A DNA stretch of 64,000 nt from an uncultured Granulosicoccaceae bacterium (GTDB lineage: Bacteria > Pseudomonadota > Gammaproteobacteria > Granulosicoccales > Granulosicoccaceae): positions 1 through 64,000 of the forward strand of contig CAKZSB010000161.1 in assembly GCA_937920585.1 (NCBI GenBank). The letters run 5' to 3'. How positions within the stretch are numbered: the first letter of the stretch is position 1; every line of letters starts with the position of its first letter. The notes under the pieces were generated by a model. It did no database searches. It worked only from the letters and a program-made list of their open reading frames with translations, and was not told where the DNA came from. Made by a program: the position numbers and the translations under genes. Positions 8,964-18,139 of the stretch are shown piece by piece.

Positions 8964-10631
8964 ATGAGTGACATCGAGATTGCACAAAAGGCGGCTATCA
9001 AACCAATTCAGGAGATTGCCGACAAAATCAGCATTCCACAGGATGCGTTAATCCCCTATGGCAAGACCAAGGCAAAGATAGATCTCGATTACATCAGTAC
9101 GCTCAAAGACAAGCCCGATGGCAAGCTGATTCTGGTAACCGCCATCACCCCGACGCCGGCGGGCGAAGGTAAAACCACGACATCTGTCGGCCTGACCGAT
9201 GGCCTGAATCGAATTGGCAAGAAAGCGATGGTTTGTCTGCGCGAGCCGAGTCTTGGGCCCTGCTTTGGCATGAAGGGCGGGGCAGCCGGCGGTGGTTACG
9301 CGCAGGTGATTCCGATGGAAGATATCAATCTTCACTTTACTGGTGATTTTCATGCGATCGGTGCGGCGAACAATCTGCTCTCTGCGTTGCTCGACAATCA
9401 CATTCACTGGGGCAACAAGCACGAGATAGATTCGCGCCGTATATCCTGGAAGCGCGTGGTCGACATGAATGACCGTGCGTTGCGCTCCATTGCCTGCGCA
9501 CTGGGCGGGCCAGGCAACGGTTTTCCGCGCGAGGATGGCTTCGATATTACCGTCGCCTCGGAAGTGATGGCTATTTTCTGCCTGGCCACTGACATGGACG
9601 ATTTACAGGCGCGCTTAAGCCGTATCGTGATTGGCTACACCCGCGATCGCAAGCCCATCCGTGCTGATGCGATTCTCGCACCCGGCCCGATGGCCGTGTT
9701 GCTGAAAGATGCCATCGCACCGAATCTGGTCCAGACACTCGAGCACAACCCGGCGTTTATTCACGGCGGCCCGTTTGCCAACATTGCGCATGGCTGCAAC
9801 TCCGTACTGGCGACCAAAACAGCGTTGAAGCTTGCCGATTACGTTGTCACCGAGGCAGGTTTTGGTGCTGATCTCGGGGCCGAGAAATTCTTCGATATTA
9901 AATGCCGCAGCGCTGGCCTGAAGCCTGATGCGGTCACCATCGTTGCAACCGTTCGTGCGCTCAAGATGCACGGTGGCGTTGGCAAGGACGACCTGGGTTC
10001 CGAGAATGTAGAGGCGGTCAAGGCCGGTTGCAGCAATCTGGCTCGCCACATCGAAAATGTTAAATCCTTCGGTGTGCCCGTAGTGGTTGCGATCAATCGC
10101 TTCTCGGCTGACACCGATGCAGAAATGGCGGCGGTTCGAGGTGTTTGTGCTGAAAAAGGTGTCAAAGCGATCGATGCGACGCACTGGGCGGACGGTGGTG
10201 CCGGCACTGAAGAGCTGGCGCGCGAGGTTGTCGCCGTGGCGGACAGTGGCGAGGCCAACTTCTCTCCGCTATACCCTGACGATATGCCGATCTGGGACAA
10301 GATCAAAACAGTCGCGACCAAGATTTATCGTGCCGATGATATCGCCGCCGACCAGAAGACCATCAATCAGATCAAGGATCTGCAGGACGGCGGTTTTGGT
10401 AATCTGCCAATCTGTATTGCTAAAACCCAGTACAGCTTTTCAACCAATCCCGATATGAAAGGCGCGCCGACCGGACATGTGCTCAACGTGCGCGAAGTGC
10501 GCCTGTCGGCCGGCGCCGGATTCATTGTAGTGGTCTGCGGTGACATCATGACCATGCCGGGTCTGCCTCGCGAACCGGCGGCCAACCGCATCAAGATCGG
10601 TGCATCAGGTCAGGTTGAAGGTTTGTTCTAG
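8964..10631 (+). CDS. fhs: Formate-tetrahydrofolate ligase
   Basis: 555-residue cytoplasmic enzyme joining formate to THF with ATP to give 10-formyl-THF. The ATP-binding loop TPAGEGKT is at 64-71; [20 protein letters not shown] and the [13 protein letters not shown] string are family signatures. Length matches bacterial Fhs (about 555-560). It is the last gene of the cluster, 65 bp after the formyltransferase gene, and is followed by a strong terminator. Context implies that formate released by Frc is captured into the folate C1 pool. Many gammaproteobacteria lack fhs and rely on FolD/PurU, so this is an accessory C1 route here. Confidence 0.97.
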   Translation: MSDIEIAQKAAIKPIQEIADKISIPQDALIPYGKTKAKIDLDYISTLKDKPDGKLILVTAITPTPAGEGKTTTSVGLTDGLNRIGKKAMVCLREPSLGPCFGMKGGAAGGGYAQVIPMEDINLHFTGDFHAIGAANNLLSALLDNHIHWGNKHEIDSRRISWKRVVDMNDRALRSIACALGGPGNGFPREDGFDITVASEVMAIFCLATDMDDLQARLSRIVIGYTRDRKPIRADAILAPGPMAVLLKDAIAPNLVQTLEHNPAFIHGGPFANIAHGCNSVLATKTALKLADYVVTEAGFGADLGAEKFFDIKCRSAGLKPDAVTIVATVRALKMHGGVGKDDLGSENVEAVKAGCSNLARHIENVKSFGVPVVVAINRFSADTDAEMAAVRGVCAEKGVKAIDATHWADGGAGTEELAREVVAVADSGEANFSPLYPDDMPIWDKIKTVATKIYRADDIAADQKTINQIKDLQDGGFGNLPICIAKTQYSFSTNPDMKGAPTGHVLNVREVRLSAGAGFIVVVCGDIMTMPGLPREPAANRIKIGASGQVEGLF

Positions 10632-10690
10632 GCACTTCGTTATCGCAGTTGTGGTGGGCGAGCTGCCTGCCACGGTGCATCAGGTATTCG

Positions 10691-10717
10691 GGGCCCGCTT
10701 TGCGGGCCCTTTTTTTT
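10691..10717 (+). terminator. Rho-independent terminator after fhs
   Basis: Perfect 8-bp GC stem, GGGCCCGC (10691-10698) with GCGGGCCC (10702-10709), loop TTT, followed by eight T. It ends the 4.1-10.6 kb transcription unit. Confidence 0.93.
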
Positions 10718-10809
10718 GCGGCTACATACCCGCCTGCCCGGTTGTTCCGCTCGATCGATAAACATTGCTAGTATGTTCAGCCCATTGGTGGCTGACGGCT
10801 TACCGCACC

Positions 10810-11814
10810 ATGCTGCGAATTTTAAAAACTCTGTTCTGTCTTGTGATCCTGTTAAGTGGTGCGGTTGCCATCGCTGACCAGCATAAAGGCAGTGACAATT
10901 CGCTGCTGCGATTCCACGGGATTTGCGATGGCTCGGCAGCCGTTGAATTGAGCGATGGTCAGTTGCTGGTGAGCTACGATGAATCCAATGCCTGGTATCG
11001 GTTCAACGCCACCGGCGGGCACTACCTGCAATCGATTGACTACCGCAGGCAACTGGGTTTCAAGCGCAAAGCGGAAGCTGATCTCGAAGCGGTGGCAACC
11101 GTCGGCGATGACATCTGGTGGCTGGGCTCGCATGGTCGCGATGGTGATGGCGATATAGCGATCAATCGGCGCTCACTGTTTCGCACCACGCGCAGCGAAC
11201 CCGCGAACGTTGCCAGTGATGCGATTGATGTACTGCGGCTATTCGGGCGCGACCTTTTTCCAGCCCAGGCACTGTTGCGCAAGCCCGATAAGGGCGGGGT
11301 CAATTTCGAAGGGCTTGCCGGTACCGCAGACGGTGCTTTAATGATCGGGGTTCGCTCGCCGTTGTCCAGAGGTAATAGCGGAAGGGCGATGGTCATTGAG
11401 TGGCAGCCACAAACAACAACAGCCGATGTGCACTGGCTGGATATTGATAATCGCGGAATTCGCGCGCTGGCACGTTTTCAGAAAGGCTTTTTACTGGTTG
11501 CCGGAGGTGCCAAATCGCGTGGCAAATTTTCACTCTACTACTGGGTGCCGGGAGCCGACCCGGTTGTTTTACCGATTCTCGATAAGCGCCTGCGTGCCGA
11601 GGCAATCGTAACAACCGGTGGCGGTGGTGTTTTGATCCTCAGTGATGACGGCAAAGTAAAACGCGGTGACAAGAGCGCCAAAAAGGGCAAGCGTACCTGT
11701 GACAGGATTCGCCGAAAGAATCCCGCAGCCGATCAGCATCCGAATGTCTATTTCAGGGCGCAGGCGATCAGTGCTGATGAATTGCGGGCGGCAATCAGTG
11801 CCGCAACTGACTGA
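10810..11814 (+). CDS. Exported DUF3616-like protein
   Basis: Reading from ATG 10810 gives 334 residues with a good signal peptide (MLRILKTLFCLVILLSGAVA, cleavage near ADQ); an upstream start at 10765 would add 15 residues in front of it and is less likely. The mature part has beta-propeller-like repeats with the DUF3616 pattern: DGSAAVEL, EADLEAVA, GRDGDGDI, FEGLAGTADGALMIG. Function unknown; such proteins are periplasmic or outer-membrane associated and may bind a ligand or sugar-phosphate-like compound, but I see no catalytic motif. The C-terminal 50 residues are basic (KRGDKSAKKGKR) and end in a short tail. It stands alone between the fhs terminator and a convergent PhyH gene. Confidence 0.7.
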   Translation: MLRILKTLFCLVILLSGAVAIADQHKGSDNSLLRFHGICDGSAAVELSDGQLLVSYDESNAWYRFNATGGHYLQSIDYRRQLGFKRKAEADLEAVATVGDDIWWLGSHGRDGDGDIAINRRSLFRTTRSEPANVASDAIDVLRLFGRDLFPAQALLRKPDKGGVNFEGLAGTADGALMIGVRSPLSRGNSGRAMVIEWQPQTTTADVHWLDIDNRGIRALARFQKGFLLVAGGAKSRGKFSLYYWVPGADPVVLPILDKRLRAEAIVTTGGGGVLILSDDGKVKRGDKSAKKGKRTCDRIRRKNPAADQHPNVYFRAQAISADELRAAISAATD

Positions 11815-11833
11815 GCTTTAAAAAGGGGAATCG

Positions 11834-12595
11834 CTACTGTCGCATAACAAAATCATTCGCGCCGCTGCAGTCCTGCCCACGCATCAGAAACAGGGTTCGA
11901 TCGCTCTGATCGACAAGCCCCGAAGCGCGGCTTTTTTCAGCCGCGATCTGGCGATCGTATACCGAGGTTGTCGGCATGAATCGCAATGTCATGCCACGGC
12001 GCGAGTGATCGGAGTGGTTGGCTTCCGAACCGTGCACCAGATAGACATCGTGCAGTGAGATCTGGCCGGGCTGTAGTTCGATGTAGTCGGCATCGGCGCG
12101 ATCGTACTCGGATGGGTCGAGCTCCTGATTCAGGGTGATGTTGTCGCTCGGGTTGGTGTTGTGTTTGCGCAGGCGCCGGGCTTTGTGTGAGCCGGGTATG
12201 ACTTGCAGGCAGCCGTTTTCGGCGGTGGCAGCATCGATCGCAATCCAGACGGTGCAAGTCGCCAGTGGTCGAATGGGCCAGTACTCACCGTCCTGGTGCC
12301 AGGGCGTTTCGTGGCCACCGCGCGCCGGTTTGGCGAAGAAGCTTGAATTCCACAGCGCGAAGTCCGGTCCGATCAGCTGGCTCACCATATCCAGAATTGG
12401 CGGTGTGCGGGCAAAGTTCAGGAAGCCGAGATCGTAGGCGAGCAGGGACGGGCAGTAGTTGTTGAACCGCGGGTGTTTTTTAAGTAATCGTGCGTGCAGG
12501 TCACCGATTTCGTCGACGGTTTCTGCCGGCAGACGAAAATCCGGGGTCACATAGCCTGACTCGTGGTACTGCTGCACCTCTTGTTCGCTTAGCAT
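11834..12595 (-). CDS. PhyH-family Fe(II)/2-oxoglutarate dioxygenase
   Basis: 253-residue cytoplasmic non-haem iron oxygenase of the phytanoyl-CoA dioxygenase family. The facial triad is visible: WHQDGEYW gives H100 and D102 and YLVHGS gives H188; an Arg in the RRGMTLRF segment (199-205) should bind 2-oxoglutarate. The strings ENGCLQVIPGSH and LQPGQISLHD are typical of family members acting on small hydrophilic substrates (for example ectoine- or phosphonate-related hydroxylases), but no neighbouring gene identifies the substrate. It is 133 bp behind rpiA on the same strand. A second, divergent PhyH protein lies at 32467-33354. Confidence 0.85.
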   Translation of the reverse strand: MLSEQEVQQYHESGYVTPDFRLPAETVDEIGDLHARLLKKHPRFNNYCPSLLAYDLGFLNFARTPPILDMVSQLIGPDFALWNSSFFAKPARGGHETPWHQDGEYWPIRPLATCTVWIAIDAATAENGCLQVIPGSHKARRLRKHNTNPSDNITLNQELDPSEYDRADADYIELQPGQISLHDVYLVHGSEANHSDHSRRGMTLRFMPTTSVYDRQIAAEKSRASGLVDQSDRTLFLMRGQDCSGANDFVMRQ

Positions 12596-12728
12596 GGTGG
12601 CATTTGCTCGATTGGCTCAGAGCGTCAATATAGCCAGTATCCCGGTGGTCGGCAATGCGGGGGGCGTTTGATCTGCCACTTTCCAGTGGCACATCGAAGG
12701 TACTATGGTTTTTAATGTGTTCCGGGCG

Positions 12729-13397
12729 CTAGTCCTGGCGGGTAACTGTGCGTACCTGGCCATCCGGCGTGCCCAGTAACAGAACATCGGCGGGGCGCCT
12801 GGCAAATAGTCCGCAGGTGACGACGCCCGGTATCTGGTTGATCGTCGATTCGAGCTCGACCGGGTCGATGATCGACAGACCGTGAACATCGAGAATCAGG
12901 TTGCCGTTGTCGGTTTGAAATCCGTCGCGCAGTTCGGGATCGCCGTTGAGTTTTACCATTTCGCGACCAACGAAACTTCTCGCCATTGGCAGTACTTCGA
13001 CTGGCAACGGGAATTCACCCAGCACTTTCACTTCTTTGGATTCGTCGGCGATGCAAATGAATTTCTGGCTTGCCGCAGCAACTATTTTCTCCCGCGTGAG
13101 CGCACCGCCACCGCCTTTGATCAGGTGCAGGTGATGGTTGGCTTCGTCGGCTCCGTCGACGTACACCGCCAGGGTGCCAGTGGCGTTGAGATCGAGCACA
13201 TCGATACCGACCTTTTTCAGTCGCGCGGCGGTGGCTTCGGAACTTGCGACGGCGCCGGTTACGCGGATACGACTGGCGCCCAGCGCATCGATGAAATGGT
13301 TTGCGGTTGAGCCAGTGCCGACGCCAATCGGCGTGTCATCGGGCACGTATTCGAGGGCGGCGAGTGCCACCGCTTTCTTCATATCGTCTGCGGTCAT
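12729..13397 (-). CDS. rpiA: Ribose-5-phosphate isomerase A
   Basis: 222-residue enzyme interconverting ribose-5-phosphate and ribulose-5-phosphate in the non-oxidative pentose phosphate pathway. Motifs include [11 protein letters not shown] (phosphate loop), VDGADE with the catalytic acidic residues, and [11 protein letters not shown] with the substrate-binding Lys and catalytic Glu. The open frame runs on upstream to 13946 but that part is low-complexity antisense to ilvA; start ATG at 13397 gives the family's normal length (E. coli 219). A second ATG at 13382 is possible. It diverges from ilvA across 117 bp, the same pairing seen in pseudomonads. Confidence 0.96.
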   Translation of the reverse strand: MTADDMKKAVALAALEYVPDDTPIGVGTGSTANHFIDALGASRIRVTGAVASSEATAARLKKVGIDVLDLNATGTLAVYVDGADEANHHLHLIKGGGGALTREKIVAAASQKFICIADESKEVKVLGEFPLPVEVLPMARSFVGREMVKLNGDPELRDGFQTDNGNLILDVHGLSIIDPVELESTINQIPGVVTCGLFARRPADVLLLGTPDGQVRTVTRQD

Positions 13398-13514
13398 CGG
13401 ATTGTCGGTCTGGTATGCGGGGAGGGCGCCGGCCTGGTGGTGCGGGTGACGCTGTGTACATTCTCGGCGCGAGTGATTTGCGTTACAGTAGCAGGCTGTT
13501 TTCGCGAAATTCGT

Positions 13515-15020
13515 ATGAACCAATATATAAAAAAAATCCTGACGGCGCGAGTGTACGATGTTTCGCACGAGACACCGCTCGATCGCGCTGCCACCTTGTC
13601 GGTGAGAACCGGCAACGAGGTCTACCTCAAGCGCGAGGACCTGCAGCCGGTATTTTCGTTCAAGTGCCGCGGCGCCTACAACCGGATTTTCAATCTGGTC
13701 CAGGCGCAACCGGATCTGGCGGGTGTGGTGTGCGCGTCCGCCGGTAATCATGCCCAGGGTGTTGCACTGGCCGCGCGTGAACTGAAATTGCACTCGGTGA
13801 TTGTGATGCCGCAGACCACACCGCGCATCAAGGTCGATGCGGTGGTGGCGCTTGGCGGTGAGGCGATTCTGCACGGCGATAGCTACGACGATGCTTTCGC
13901 TCACGCCTGTGAGATCGAGTCGGAAACAGGCTACCCCTTCATTCATCCGTTCGATGACCCGGATACCATCGCCGGGCAGGGCACGGTTGGCGTTGAGCTA
14001 TGCCGACAGATGCCGGCTGAGATGGATGTGGTTTTCATGCCGGTAGGTGGTGGCGGGCTGGCGGCCGGTGTATCGGTGTTAATGAAATACCTGCGTCCTG
14101 AGGTTCGAATGATTGGTGTTGAACCGGTAGATGCGGCGTCTATGCAGCAGTCACTGGCGGCGGGCGAGCGCGTGACGCTTCCGCACGTGGGAATATTTGC
14201 GGACGGTGTGGCGGTTAAGTGCCCGGGAAAAGAGACGTTCCGGGTATGCCGCGAAACACTGGATGAAGTGATTACGGTGACCGTCGATGAAATGTGCGCT
14301 GCAATCAAGGACGTCTTTGACGACACCCGCACGCTGATGGAGCCCGCTGGTGCACTCAGTGTCGCGGGGCTCAAGAAATATGCCCAGCGCGAGGCGCTGC
14401 AGAATGCGCACCTGGTGGCTGTCACCAGCGGGGCAAACATCAATTTTGACCGCCTGCGCCATGTATCTGAAAGGGCGGAGGTGGGTGAGCAACGCGAGGC
14501 CCTGCTGGCGGTGACGATTCCGGAGCGTCCGGGCAGCTTTCGACATTTCTGCGAGGCGCTGGGGCCGCGCAATGTCACCGAATTCAATTATCGGTATGCT
14601 GATCCGGGGCGTGCCAATGTGTTTGTCGGTGTGCAATTGACCGACGGGCAGCCAGAACGCGAGGGGCTGATCAACACACTTGAGCAGGCGGATTTTGTCG
14701 TCAGGGATTTAACCGACAATGAAGTGGCCAAGCTGCATGTGCGGCACATGGTTGGCGGGCGCGCACCCGATGTGCAGAACGAACGATTGTTCCGATTTGA
14801 ATTCCCGGAACGCCCGGGCGCACTGGCCACATTTCTCAACAGCATGGGCCGCGACTGGAATATCACACTATTCCACTATCGAAACCATGGTGCGGCGTTT
14901 GGCCGGGTGCTGGTGGGTATGCAGGTTGCCGATGCCGAAGGTCTGCAGATCTTTCTGGATAAACTGGGTTACAGCTATTGGTCTGAAGACGACAACCTGG
15001 CCTATCAGGCGTTTCTGTAG
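13515..15020 (+). CDS. ilvA: Threonine ammonia-lyase, biosynthetic
   Basis: 501-residue PLP enzyme converting L-threonine to 2-oxobutanoate, the first step of isoleucine synthesis. PLP lysine is K50 in [11 protein letters not shown]; the phosphate loop GGGGLAAGV and catalytic core occupy about 1-320. Two C-terminal ACT-like regulatory domains (about 325-410 and 420-498, beginning [13 protein letters not shown] and [13 protein letters not shown]) match the allosteric, isoleucine-inhibited biosynthetic form and not the short catabolic enzyme. ATG 13515 was chosen over the upstream start at 13437, because the extra 26 residues are unlike the family. Converges on the 6S RNA gene, which ends 24 bp away. 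Confidence 0.96.
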   Translation: MNQYIKKILTARVYDVSHETPLDRAATLSVRTGNEVYLKREDLQPVFSFKCRGAYNRIFNLVQAQPDLAGVVCASAGNHAQGVALAARELKLHSVIVMPQTTPRIKVDAVVALGGEAILHGDSYDDAFAHACEIESETGYPFIHPFDDPDTIAGQGTVGVELCRQMPAEMDVVFMPVGGGGLAAGVSVLMKYLRPEVRMIGVEPVDAASMQQSLAAGERVTLPHVGIFADGVAVKCPGKETFRVCRETLDEVITVTVDEMCAAIKDVFDDTRTLMEPAGALSVAGLKKYAQREALQNAHLVAVTSGANINFDRLRHVSERAEVGEQREALLAVTIPERPGSFRHFCEALGPRNVTEFNYRYADPGRANVFVGVQLTDGQPEREGLINTLEQADFVVRDLTDNEVAKLHVRHMVGGRAPDVQNERLFRFEFPERPGALATFLNSMGRDWNITLFHYRNHGAAFGRVLVGMQVADAEGLQIFLDKLGYSYWSEDDNLAYQAFL

Positions 15021-15043
15021 GCCAGTGGCTTATCAAATTAGGT

Positions 15044-15235
15044 GGACGTTCTCCACACGTGCCGTCGTGAACCTTTTACCTTGAACCAATCGGTTCAGGT
15101 GGGACAAGCTGATGCCGAATCAGGCTTCCCGCCGTAGCGGACATGCACAACAACGACAAACAACCACATCCCGGGGTACGAAATTAGGCTCAAGGGATAT
15201 TACGGGTGCACTAACGTACACAGCAGAGAACGTCC
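15044..15235 (-). ncRNA. ssrS: 6S RNA
   Basis: About 192-nt RNA read on the minus strand downstream of zapA, the classical 6S position. Terminal helix: GGACGTTCTC at 15235-15226 pairs perfectly with GAGAACGTCC at 15053-15044. In between, segments follow E. coli 6S in order: a CCCTTGAGCC element, a TTTCGTACC then GGGATGTGG element, a GCATGTCCG ... GGGAAGCCTGA element at the right side of the central bubble, and CACCTGAACC ... GGTTCAAGG in the 3' half. 6S binds sigma-70 RNA polymerase in stationary phase as a promoter mimic and makes pRNA on exit. Exact ends are uncertain by several bases; no T-run terminator is evident. The usual downstream fau/ygfA gene is absent. Confidence 0.92.
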
Positions 15236-15474
15236 AAAACAGGGTGCTGCAGTTTTTAAGCCTTAATCAGACGCGGGCGTCTGTCAGGGCTTCAGTGTCA
15301 TGCGAGTGTCAAAAGGGTGCGAGTACGAACACAAATCAAGCGCTTGCGAGTCGGCTGACAAGATTGCTGCGACAAACGGAAGTCGGGCTGGACGCGTTTT
15401 TCCAGATCGATATTCGTTGACGATTGATTATCTTTGTCGTTCGACTCGCGGTGTTTGACGCAGCAGGATACAAA

Positions 15475-15819
15475 CTACAGCTGAACAATTTTTGAGTCAG
15501 TGCCATCACTGTCAGGCACAGACGGTTTTTCATCCAGCACTCTGTCGATGCGCGAGCTCATATCGACGATACTGTCTGAAAAGGATTCCAGCATGCTGCT
15601 ATGATCGGTCGCATCCTGCAATTCATTGGCAAGATTAAGTGCGGTCAAAACCGCTACTTTTTCGACGCTAAGCCGCGTGCTGGATTGCTTGATTGATCGC
15701 ATCTGGTTGTCAACCGCAACGGCCGCTTTCATCAGGCGTTGCTTTTGCTCGGGATCACATGCGATCTGGTATTCCTTGTCCATGATGTGAACTTTCACAG
15801 ACAATTTATCTGTAGCCAT
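15475..15819 (-). CDS. zapA: Cell division protein ZapA
   Basis: 114-residue FtsZ-ring stabiliser. N-terminal KLSVKVHIMDKEYQIACDPEQ is the globular dimer-forming head (about 1-45), followed by a long helix about 50-100 containing VAVLTALNLANEL, which forms the tetramer coiled coil. The acidic tail ends at 114. Its ATG overlaps the stop of the zapB-like gene (TGATG), so translation is coupled. 6S RNA lies downstream on the same strand after 239 bp. Confidence 0.95.
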   Translation of the reverse strand: MATDKLSVKVHIMDKEYQIACDPEQKQRLMKAAVAVDNQMRSIKQSSTRLSVEKVAVLTALNLANELQDATDHSSMLESFSDSIVDMSSRIDRVLDEKPSVPDSDGTDSKIVQL

Positions 15820-16043
15820 CAGGATGTTTCCAAAGATTTCAAGCGGGTTATGATAGCCTCGACTTTCGCCTTGGCCACGTCATTTTTTTCGATCAGTCGC
15901 GAGCGCTCCTCGGCCATGCCGGTCTGTTGCGCGCGCAACGATTCGTTTTCGACTTTAAGGCGATCGGCAAGGTCAATCAGGTCGGCCAGTTTGTCTTCCA
16001 GACTCGCCAGTTGTTCCTTGTATATATTCGGGTTTTCATCCAT
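15819..16043 (-). CDS. ZapB-like coiled-coil protein (TIGR02449-like)
   Basis: 74-residue, almost wholly helical protein with heptads through LEDKLADLIDLADRLKVENESLRAQ, resembling short ZapB/TIGR02449 proteins encoded directly upstream of zapA in many gammaproteobacteria. Likely cytoplasmic and a partner of ZapA in Z-ring organisation, linking the ring to the nucleoid terminus as ZapB does in E. coli; this is inferred from position and coiled-coil form. Stop and zapA start overlap by one base. Diverges from the UPF0149 gene over 157 bp. Confidence 0.82.
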   Translation of the reverse strand: MDENPNIYKEQLASLEDKLADLIDLADRLKVENESLRAQQTGMAEERSRLIEKNDVAKAKVEAIITRLKSLETS

Positions 16044-16200
16044 CAGCAGGTCTGTATATTGGGCTCAGGACCGCAGCCATGGTAACGCCGGGCTCTGCGA
16101 TCGAACATGAACGTTAATTAACTTTACAATCTGCTATCGGTAACTTCCACAAAAATATGAAGAAAACATACTGGCAGAGGCCAGGTAGAAGGGGTGGCTT

Positions 16201-16764
16201 GTGGTAGCGGCACTCCCTGATTATACGCTTGTAGACCGCGTTCTGCGCGAGAGCGGGTGCACCGTGGACGCGGCAGAATGCCATGGGGTTCTGTGTGGCA
16301 TTCTGTGTGCCTCCGGCGCCTCGGACATGCAGGGCTGGGTCAGGTATCTGTTCGAGGGTCGCGTCGGTGACAACGAAGTGTCGGCCGAGACGCTCGGGGT
16401 ATTGCACAGTGTGCACGAGGCCACGCTTGCCGAAATCAACCACGAAACGCTGGAATTCACGCTGTTGTTGCCGAACGCTGCCGAGTTGATTGAGCATCGT
16501 GCGCGGGGCTTGTCGGAGTGGTGTGCCGGCTTCAGTTTTGGGCTGACGCTTGGCGGCCTTAACGATCAAATGCTCGCCACCGGCGATTCGCGCGAATTTG
16601 TCGAAGATCTGCAGGCAATCTCCTCGGCCGGATTCGCTGACGATGCCGAAGACGACGAGCAGGATGAGGAATCGCTGGTGCAGATCGAGGAGTACGTGCG
16701 CATGGGCGTGCTGCTGCTGAACGATGAATTGCAGCCCGTAAGGCAAACGCCAACCATTCACTGA
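16201..16764 (+). CDS. UPF0149 (YgfB/YecA-type) family protein
   Basis: 187-residue cytoplasmic protein of the UPF0149 family (E. coli YgfB). Typical strings are AECHGVLCG near 25-33 and WCAGFSFGL near 110, then an acidic stretch ADDAEDDEQDEES and a closing helix EEYVRMGVLLL. It lacks the C-terminal SEC-C zinc motif found in YecA itself. Start is GTG with AGAAGGGG upstream. In pseudomonads a YgfB homologue affects ampDh3 expression and beta-lactam resistance, but a general role is not settled. First gene of a UPF0149-pepP-ubiH operon diverging from zapB-zapA, a conserved arrangement. Confidence 0.9.
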   Translation: MVAALPDYTLVDRVLRESGCTVDAAECHGVLCGILCASGASDMQGWVRYLFEGRVGDNEVSAETLGVLHSVHEATLAEINHETLEFTLLLPNAAELIEHRARGLSEWCAGFSFGLTLGGLNDQMLATGDSREFVEDLQAISSAGFADDAEDDEQDEESLVQIEEYVRMGVLLLNDELQPVRQTPTIH

Positions 16765-16810
16765 TCGCATCGGGTGGTGTCATCCGGTGCCTGTCAGGAC
16801 TGAGAATAAA

Positions 16811-18139
16811 ATGCAGGAATCAACCACAATGCGTCGCGAGCGCGCTCGGCGACGAAAAAACCTGATGCGCCAGATCGGCCGGGACTCGATTGCGATTATT
16901 CCGGCTGCGCCGCACAAGGTGCGCAGCCGAGATACCGAGTACCGATACCGCCAGGACAGCGACTTCTACTATCTCACGGGTTTTGATGAGCCTGAATCCG
17001 TCGCCGTGCTGATTTCCGGGCGCAAGCAGGCCGAATACATCATATTTTGCCGCGAGCGCGATGAGACCCTCGAGACCTGGAACGGCCGGCGACTGGGCGT
17101 GGAGCGAGCGCCCGAGGCGCTCGATGCCGATGACGCCTTTCCGATCGACGATATCGACGAGATCCTGCCCGGGTTGCTGGAGGGGCGCGAGCGCGTCTTT
17201 TACTCGATGGGCAGAGAGACCCAGTTCGATAATCGCGTGATTGGCTGGATCAACCAGTTGAAGGCCAAGATCGGCTCGGGCGGCAGTATTCCGAGTGAGT
17301 TTGTCTCGCTCGACTATCACCTGCACGAGATGCGGTTGTTCAAGAGTCGCTCTGAGATTGCGCAGTTGAAAAAGGCCGCGCGCATCAGTGCTGACGGCCA
17401 TATCGCGGCAATGAAGCGGTGTGTTCCCGGTTGTATGGAGTATCAACTTGAGGCGGCGTTGATTGCGGTGTATCGCGATGCCGGTGCCGAACACTCGTTC
17501 CTGCCCATCGTAGGCGGTGGTGCCAACGGCTGTATTCTCCACTACACCGAAAATCAGTGCGAACTGACCGACGGTCAGCTGGTGCTGATTGATTCGGGTG
17601 CCGAATGGGCTTGCTACGCGGGTGATATCACTCGAACTTTCCCGGTGAATGGCCGGTTTAGCGATGTGCAGCGCGAGGTCTACGAGATAGTTCTCGAGGC
17701 GAATATCGCAGCGATTGAAAAGGCTGTCGTGGGCAATCACTGGAATGATCCCCACACCGCAGCGGTAAAAGTGCTAACCAAGGGGCTGGTCAGTATTGGC
17801 TTACTGAAGGGCGACCTTAAAAAGCTGATTCGCGATGAAGCCTACCGACCCTGGTACATGCATCGAACCGGGCACTGGCTGGGGCTGGATGTGCACGATG
17901 TGGGTAGTTACAAGGTGGACGACAAATGGCGATTGCTGGAGCCCGGCATGGTGCTGACCATCGAACCCGGGCTCTATCTGCCCGCTGGCCCGGGTGTGCC
18001 GAAACCCTATCGGAACATCGGAATTCGGGTTGAGGACGATGTGCTCATCGCCGAGAACGGCCCGGACATTCTAACCGGCAGCGTGCCAAAGGGCGTCGAT
18101 GAAATCGAAGCATTGATGCAGGCGGCCCAAGCGCATTGA
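16811..18139 (+). CDS. pepP: Xaa-Pro aminopeptidase
   Basis: 442-residue M24B aminopeptidase P releasing N-terminal residues next to proline. An N-terminal AMP_N domain (about 1-150, YRQDSDFYYLTGFDEPE) precedes the pita-bread catalytic domain. The two-metal site is complete: D261 and D272 (IDSGAEW, AGDITRTF), H355 (HRTGHWLG), E385 (TIEPGLY) and E408 (GIRVEDD), each within two positions of the E. coli PepP residues. ATG 16811 preferred; GTG 16787 and ATG 16829 are alternatives. Its TGA overlaps the TTG start of ubiH. Confidence 0.96.
   Translation: MQESTTMRRERARRRKNLMRQIGRDSIAIIPAAPHKVRSRDTEYRYRQDSDFYYLTGFDEPESVAVLISGRKQAEYIIFCRERDETLETWNGRRLGVERAPEALDADDAFPIDDIDEILPGLLEGRERVFYSMGRETQFDNRVIGWINQLKAKIGSGGSIPSEFVSLDYHLHEMRLFKSRSEIAQLKKAARISADGHIAAMKRCVPGCMEYQLEAALIAVYRDAGAEHSFLPIVGGGANGCILHYTENQCELTDGQLVLIDSGAEWACYAGDITRTFPVNGRFSDVQREVYEIVLEANIAAIEKAVVGNHWNDPHTAAVKVLTKGLVSIGLLKGDLKKLIRDEAYRPWYMHRTGHWLGLDVHDVGSYKVDDKWRLLEPGMVLTIEPGLYLPAGPGVPKPYRNIGIRVEDDVLIAENGPDILTGSVPKGVDEIEALMQAAQAH

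Noticed and set aside
12674-12691. Perfect 7-bp hairpin TGCCACT/AGTGGCA behind rpiA
   Set aside because: No T-run on the rpiA strand, so not called a terminator.
13398-13946. N-terminal 183-codon extension of rpiA
   Set aside because: Overlaps ilvA on the other strand, and RpiA has normal length from ATG 13397.
15112-15420. 102-codon plus-strand ORF
   Set aside because: Largely covered by the opposite-strand 6S RNA gene; no family resemblance.
16820-17755. 311-codon minus-strand ORF
   Set aside because: Antisense to pepP, whose five metal ligands are intact on the plus strand.
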